64,000 nt of DNA, from NCBI RefSeq assembly GCF_000149955.1, contig NC_030994.1, positions 1,280,151 through 1,344,150 on the forward strand. Direction: 5' to 3'. This document shows positions 58,445 through 64,000 of the stretch, piece by piece (the first letter of the stretch is position 1; every line of letters starts with the position of its first letter). The position numbers and the translations under genes are program-made. The DNA is from Fusarium oxysporum f. sp. lycopersici 4287. Its lineage: Eukaryota; Ascomycota; Sordariomycetes; Hypocreales; Nectriaceae. Under the pieces are notes generated by a model, which ran no database searches, was not told the DNA's origin, and saw only the letters and a program-made list of their open reading frames with translations.

Positions 58445-60954
58445 TTTGGATGTATATGTATGTATGAATTAACGGCGGGACTGGGGGGGTTTCACTAGTC
58501 AGTCGGTGGGCGGTTATGGCTATGGATATGGCTCTGACTATGACTGTGGATGTGGATGCGAGTTATGACGTGGGGTTGAACTGAAGCGAAGCGAAGAGGG
58601 ACGGCCGCTGATGGTCCCGTCTTTTGTCAGATGAAATGTGACCAAAATAGCAATGATGATGGTTTGAGGAGTGGCCGTTAATCGTTGTCGTCCAAGGGAC
58701 AGCAGTTAAGCAGTATTGGCGCAAGGGTACACTTGGCTCTCCGGGAGTAATAAACTCGTTGATCTCGTCGTGAGTTAAGTGAGAAGAACCCCCGAATCAC
58801 AGCCTGATTGTGGTGTCTTCTCGATGGCGACAATGGTTGAGCAACAGGCTAGGGATTGGATACTGTGCGAATGACTCTGCCGTGGGGGGGTTTATGTCAG
58901 TCAATCATCATTGGCCTTTGCTTTTCGCTGAGCCGTCCTACCTGTTATTTCATGCTCATCCTTGACATAGGTAGGTAGGCAATACAGGTAGGTATCATGC
59001 GCCTTTTTTTCCTGTATCTATTCTCTCTACCTTGCAGTTTTTCTGCTGCTGCCAAGGTTGTCTTCCAGCCAAAGGTCAGGCGTACCACGGCACATGAGCC
59101 GTGACTCTGAGTAAAAAGTCGCCGTTCTTTGGCGGGGGCGAGCGGAGAGACGGCGTGGTAGCAAAGACGCCAGTAGAGACGAATATTCGTTGATAGCTTA
59201 ACTTGGCGGTAGCGGTGAGATATTGCAGCAAGTATTGGGTTAGATATGCAAAGCCTCTAAGGGAGAAAATGGACAGATCTGTTGTGAGAGGTGACAGTTG
59301 TAAAGAAGTGACATAGCCAGGGCTGGGCTGGGCTGACTGACCTTTTGAGCCGTCCATGATGAATGGTATGGGGGATAAAGGCGGTAAAAGCCACATCAAG
59401 GGATAGGCCACGACTTTGGGTCCCAGCGCTGTATCCGTTCGTCCAGAAGCTCAACTTGAGCAAAGGCCAGGTTCTTATATGCACCGTAGTCAGTTTATAG
59501 TAAGAAACCTTGGTCTGGTGTTGCAGCATGGCTGAACTCGTACCAATTATGTGTAACATTGTGCGAGGATCATGTTGTATTCAACTATCAGGGCAAATAG
59601 CAAACAACTCAACCCCGATAAAACAAATGGTGACTTGGAAACTATTTTCTAGGTTTGCTAACAATTAAATGTCCTTATTAAACCTCAATGTTCAGTCACG
59701 TATGCATTGTTGGTTGTTCGTTGTACCAAATGTGCGTGAAGCATGCGCCTAAGAAGTCACATATTTCCCCATATTGCCTACCTATGAACACTACATAACT
59801 GTCAAAGTTTTTTTTTTTTTTTTTGGCGACGGGCATCTTCCTTTCAGTCTGGGAAGAAACAGAAGAGGAGATACCTACCTCGTATCATCCCCCTGCAGCC
59901 TGTACGTGATATGCTTGCATCAAGTAGACCAGACGCAAGTCATGTCCCTGCAACACCAACTTCTTGACCCAGTTAGCCTCGTTCTCTCTATAAGGAAGGT
60001 AATGATATATTCAAAACCGTATAGTTGCTGTGTTACATTTTAAAATCACTCTTTCTGTTATTTCTGCTGTTTACTGCTACCTTAGGTAAGTCTTTGCGAG
60101 TTGAGGGCGATAGGTATAACCCAAGGTACTCATATTTCGTTTCGTTAATTGCACGTGATATTCGGGGACCCTTTGTGCCTGCGATCTAGTTCCCGCTTGT
60201 CGGGACGAAATGAGGTGGTTTCGATTCAGCAAACAGCTCCGAGCTACATTAACATTGGAGAAAACTCCAAATATTTACCTAAAATACAGTATATGAGTGG
60301 ACTCCACTTCACTTGCAGCATACCTAGGTACCTACTTACAGAGGGATACTCTGCGTTGTGTACTGTGAATTGTTTAGGCATCTCTGATATCGTCGTTACC
60401 TGACTAATGGGCCATCCATGGCCTTACAGCAGCAGCCTTGAAATTCCCCAGAGCGCGTTAGAGACCCACCAAGCGGTACCTACAGAACGTACCCACGTCG
60501 ATCCCACTAACAAATTTCATCCAGCCAATCATTGCAGGGCTAGTCCACCTCACTAACTTCCAGGTTCATAACTCCTTGACGTGAAAGCCAACATTCGACC
60601 AAGTTATGATAGGCATCTTCAGCCTCCTTTTAGCAATCAAGCAAACAAGACAAGACAAGACAAGACGGGACGAGACAGGACATACGTACATACCCGCCCG
60701 TGGTCCTCTCTCAGGTGGATGCTTGCGCCGTAGATGAAAAGTGCTTTTGTTGACTGGGAGAAGCTGAATCTCACCCAGCAGGCTGGGCCTTTTCTATCAC
60801 GCGTCTTCGCCTCATCTCCTTCATAACAAGCCTCTGCGATATCGCTCTACGGCCTTTCAGCCTTGCGCTGCGATAAACCACAATCTCGGCACTTCATTCG
60901 CTTGATTACATCGCATCAACTCTATCCTCCGACTTCACCCCAAGTCTATCTGCG
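58445..60954. other. 2.5 kb divergent region upstream of aos1
   Basis: Holds the promoters of the Arg-rich gene and aos1. Contains TATGGC-type short repeats (58510-58560), a T17 run (59808-59824), an ACAAG repeat (60645-60666), TACCTAGGTA-type motifs (58970-58996, 60080, 60324-60340) and CACGTG at 60152. No gene supported. Confidence 0.45.
60645..60666. repeat. (ACAAG)n pentanucleotide repeat
   Basis: About four perfect ACAAG units followed by decayed copies (gacgggacgagacagg), about 290 nt upstream of the aos1 ATG. Confidence 0.85.
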
Positions 60955-62728
60955 ATGGACAACTCGAACCAGGATCAAGGCCAGCCTCAAGCTGAGCCTC
61001 AAGCACAACAACTCCCGAATCCTTCAGTGCAAGAAGAGGGAATTCCTCATATCGATGCTAGCGCTAATATCAACGTCAACGGCAATGGGATTCCCCAACT
61101 ACCAGAGAATCTCCTCAACCCGATGAACCCTCAGGCGCTGAGCATGTTGGCCGATCCCTCACTCATGGCTGATCCCTCCTTGATGGCCATGCAGATGCCT
61201 CTGGCTGACCCTTCATTCATGATGCAACCTGGGATGGGCTTACCGAATGGCCAAAATGGCTTCAGTCTTCCCATGGCTCCCCCTGCTACTGTCAGTGCTG
61301 GTAAGTCCTGCGCGCGCAAATCGTACCTTAACAAATCATTTCTAACGTGCGCCAGACGAGGTCGCTTTGTATGACCGCCAGATCCGCCTCTGGGGCATGG
61401 CCGCACAGGCAAAGATCCAAAGCGCAAACATCCTTCTCATCACCATCAAGGCCCTCGCCAATGAAATTGCAAAGAATCTTGTCCTTGCTGGTGTCGGCTC
61501 TCTCACTCTTCTAGACAGTGCTACTGTTACCGAAGCAGATCGAGGCGCCCAATTCTTCATCCCTGGTGGTGAAGATGTCATCGGACAGAACCGCGCTCAA
61601 GTCGCCAGCGCCGCTCTGCAGAAGCTCAACCCCCGTGTTCGTGTTCACGTCGATACAGAAGGTGTCAAGACCAAGGGACCAAGCTACTTTGCTGCCTATG
61701 ATATTGTCATTGCCACTGATCTTGACCCTGAGTCTTTCAATATCATCAACACTGCCACACGCCTGAACTGCAAGGCTTTCTACGCTGCCGGTTGTCATGG
61801 ACTCTATGGTTTCATCTTCAGCGATCTTATCGAACACGACTATGTCATCCAGCGTGACCTGGGAAACATGCCCACATCCATTGGCCCAGAGTCTCGTACT
61901 CGCACTATCGTTGATGTCCAGACTCGAAAGGAGGGTCCCAAGACAATTGAGTCTGTCACCAAGCGCGAGCTCTACTCTACGTGGTTCCTCGCCAGTGACC
62001 TTGCTGTTCTTCCTGCCGAGTACACCCAATCCAAGCGACGACTCAAGAGTGTCACACCCGCCCTGTCTTGTCTCCGCGCTCTCTGGGAATTCATGCAGAT
62101 CCAGAACGGCCGAGTCCCCAGCAATCGCGATGATCTTAAGCTGTTCACGCAGATCGCCACTCAGAAGCACAAGGCTCTTGGCCTGCCCAGTGAAACTCTC
62201 CGCCCCGAGTTTCTGCGTAGCTTCCTTCAGAACCTCGTCAGCGAAATCTCTCCTGTTGCCGCCATCCTCGGTGGTCAACTTGCCCAGGACGTCATCAACG
62301 TTCTCGGACAAACCCAACAGCCTATTCAGAACATGGTCGTCTTCGACGGCACAACTATGGAGGCGCTCATGTACCCTCTGCACCCAGAAGGCTCGCTCGG
62401 GGCATCGCAACTCACCGACCATACTGTCCCCAACGGCGGTGCGCCTATGATTCTGGGCGGCATGGATGCTCTGCCTTTGGGTCTTGACCCAACTGCCATG
62501 GGGGCTCTGCCTCACCATAACAATCCCATCATGATTCCTACTGGCCTTCCCCAGAACGGCAATCTTATTCCTATGCCCGACGGCTCCCTAGCCGATCCTA
62601 CACAGCAATTCAATGCCGTAACGCAGGTGCCTCAGCAGCCTATGCAAGGGCACACGGCACAAGTCACAGCTGAGCAGACCACTCAGGAGACACCGGCAAA
62701 CCCCGGTGCCTCGGAATCGAAAGAGTAG
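60955..62728 (+). CDS. aos1: SUMO-activating enzyme subunit Aos1 (SAE1-like), extended
   Basis: Non-catalytic half of the SUMO E1; with Uba2 it adenylates SUMO in the nucleus. Exon 1 60955-61300, intron 61301-61355 (55 nt, gtaagt to gccag), exon 2 61356-62728; 572 residues. The ThiF/E1 core begins right after the splice: EVALYDRQIRLWGMAAQAKI, then AKNLVLAGVGSLTLLD, the arginine-bearing ADRGAQFFIP and IVIATDLDPESFNIIN. It ends with ILGGQLAQDVINVLGQTQQP and NMVVFDG. No catalytic Cys domain is present, as expected for Aos1. The Gly-rich nucleotide loop usual here is altered (ITIKALANEIAKN). The protein is about 220 residues longer than yeast Aos1: about 115 extra at the N-terminus (Met/Pro/Gln-rich) and about 130 at the C-terminus, both carrying LADPS/T and GLPxNG motifs. 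Confidence 0.93.
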
Positions 62729-63632
62729 ACTAGCCATATCGCCGAGATGCATCTAGAAGGACTTATCGCAGTGATTTGCAAGATCTTGGACAGGGCATTG
62801 AAGGGGGATAAACAATTCGCCCGTACTATATTATAATTTGGTCCGATCTCGAAAGTCAATAGAGAAGGCCCCAGCTAAGGGGACGGAAGACTTGGGGATA
62901 GACGATACCTCTGTATACTAAATAAGACTACTCACACATGGCATGCAAGGGGCCCGGAAAGATTTGATGTAATAATGAATATTCGTTTATATCTCCAAGC
63001 TAAACACCCCAGCTAGAATTCCGGGCTTAAGAACATGTCACAATTGCGATCATCAACACAGTCACTCGATTATCACAGTGCTTTTAGCTTATTGACTCTA
63101 TTGTGCTCTACCAACATAGGTAAGCAGACCTAGCTAATATATAAGGGGGTATGACCACGTTGCCCTGATGCTTTTGTATTCCTGTACCCTTCCAAAAAGA
63201 AAACCATGATTGCCTTTGTCGTCACCTCATTCTTCTCCTTGAGAGGCGGATATCGGCCCCTTCCATTGCATTCAAAGGGACTGCAAGCAAAAGCCATTTG
63301 TGATTCGCGTCCAACTCGCACTCCTTTCATATAGCAAAGCAGGGAAGCCAAATGTCGAAAACCATGTCGCATGTAAAGTCAAAAGAACGCAATGCATATT
63401 ATCTGCCCCTCTATATCCGGGGCTATGCTTGCCTAACGCCGCCGATGCGAATAAGAGAGGGACTATGCCCTCATCGAAAACGATTAAATCAGTATATGAT
63501 AAGACCGACTTTTGGGGTATAAGTGTTGGGTATCGTAGCAGCTGAGCTGCGGTAGTAATATGAAAGAAACAGCGGGTGAGCATTATCAGCTGTCGCTGAA
63601 CATAACCGTGCTTCTCGAGGTGTAGAGTTCTA
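62729..63632. other. intergenic, convergent 3' ends
   Basis: Between the aos1 stop and the stop of the partial minus-strand gene. A minus-strand frame at 63272-63781 overlaps the next gene and is not believable. Nothing else seen. Confidence 0.5.
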
Positions 63633-64000
63633 CTATGAACTCTCGTCAGTGCTGTCAATAGTAATGACTTTTCGCTGACTCTTGATGATTTGGACATCAT
63701 CAGAAGATTCGCCCTTAACTCGAGGCTCTTTGGCGGATGAGGAATTACCCTTTGAGGTCGCAGACTCCACATCTTGATCACTCGTCTTGTTGGAAGTGCT
63801 GGAACTGACGATCTTGATCTTCTTCTTCACCGCAGTCTCTTTCGTCTTGGTGGCCTCGACAGTCTTGCTCTTACGCGATTGAGCCGCTCTCGGCTTCTTC
63901 TTCGCGGGCCCAGCTTTAGTTGCAATGGGCTCAGCCTCGGTGGTCTTGGGCTTCCTAGGGCGCAGTCGTCGTTTGAGCGAATTGCTGTCCTCGTCAATCA
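63633..64000 (-). CDS. C-terminal end of a Lys-rich, probably nuclear protein (partial)
   Basis: The gene runs off the right edge; 121 codons plus the TAG at 63633-63635 are visible, open throughout from 63998. The visible part is Lys/Arg/Ser/Thr-rich with nuclear-signal-like clusters (LKRRLRPRKPKT, KAGPAKKKPRAAQSRKSK). The last 40 residues carry short hydrophobic cores next to acidic or Ser residues: IKIVSSS, DDVQIIKS and KVITIDSTDESS, which resemble SUMO-interaction motifs. Such basic tails occur in chromatin proteins such as topoisomerases and helicases. The protein's identity cannot be decided from this end alone. Confidence 0.7.
   Translation of the reverse strand, partial: IDEDSNSLKRRLRPRKPKTTEAEPIATKAGPAKKKPRAAQSRKSKTVEATKTKETAVKKKIKIVSSSTSNKTSDQDVESATSKGNSSSAKEPRVKGESSDDVQIIKSQRKVITIDSTDESS

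Noticed and set aside
61511..62518. 335-codon minus-strand open frame
   Set aside because: Antisense to the second exon of aos1; begins with a non-ATG codon and has no domain.
63272..63781. 169-codon minus-strand frame
   Set aside because: Overlaps the Lys-rich partial gene in another frame and has no ATG-based or domain support.
1..64000. CRISPR arrays, rRNA or tRNA genes, intact transposons, secondary-metabolite cluster
   Set aside because: No regularly spaced repeats, no rRNA/tRNA motifs, no transposase or reverse-transcriptase frame, and no synthase gene were seen on either strand.

Overview
This is a 64 kb piece of nuclear DNA from a filamentous ascomycete, most likely a Sordariomycete of the Hypocreales and probably Fusarium-like. 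The evidence is many short introns (about 46-75 nt) with GTAAGT/GTATGT donors, CTRAC/CTRAY branch points and TAG/CAG acceptors, single-gene promoters on both strands, pyrimidine-rich leaders, and a fungal gene set (Npy1, Fyv10/Gid9, Cbf1, Aos1, Tti1, YAT-type permease, SidJ-like esterase, DUF2841 protein). The species is inferred, not proven. Gene models were built by hand from frames and splice signals; exon ends are exact where stated.

Layout. 0-10 kb: two unrecognised proteins, the mitochondrial translocase Tim23, and a PQ-loop vacuolar transporter, all on the minus strand. 10-15 kb: Npy1 NADH pyrophosphatase, then a decayed patch holding one orphan cytochrome P450 exon, a long AAG microsatellite and a pseudogene with three in-frame TAG codons plus a frame change. 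15-25 kb: amino-acid permease, the HEAT-repeat protein Tti1 (with an apparent 1-nt frameshift), and a SidJ-like esterase. 25-30 kb: a full-length MRP/Ycf1-type ABC transporter with one unusually long intron. 30-36.5 kb: gene desert. 36.5-40 kb: a DUF2841 nuclear-type protein behind a leader of more than 1.3 kb almost free of ATG. 41-49 kb: Cbf1 bHLH-ZIP, Fyv10 (GID ubiquitin ligase) and Caf1/Pop2 deadenylase. 49-58 kb: a complex I B12/NDUFB3-type subunit, a coiled-coil protein, a four-span membrane protein, and an arginine-rich protein with a conserved C-terminal domain. 61-64 kb: Aos1 (SUMO E1) and the C-terminus of a lysine-rich protein with SUMO-interaction-like motifs.

The genes are mostly independent housekeeping units, not an operon or a metabolite cluster. 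Loose functional links are mitochondrial (tim23, npy1-like, B12 subunit), vacuolar transport (PQ-loop, Ycf1-like), and ubiquitin/SUMO (fyv10, aos1, the SIM-like tail). I found no rRNA or tRNA gene, no intact transposon and no CRISPR array. The most unusual signals are the ATG-depleted leader, the E-box cluster upstream of cbf1 itself, the orphan P450 exon, the TAG-only pseudogene and the coding-like antisense frame inside an ABC-transporter intron. None of these amounts to a proven new system.
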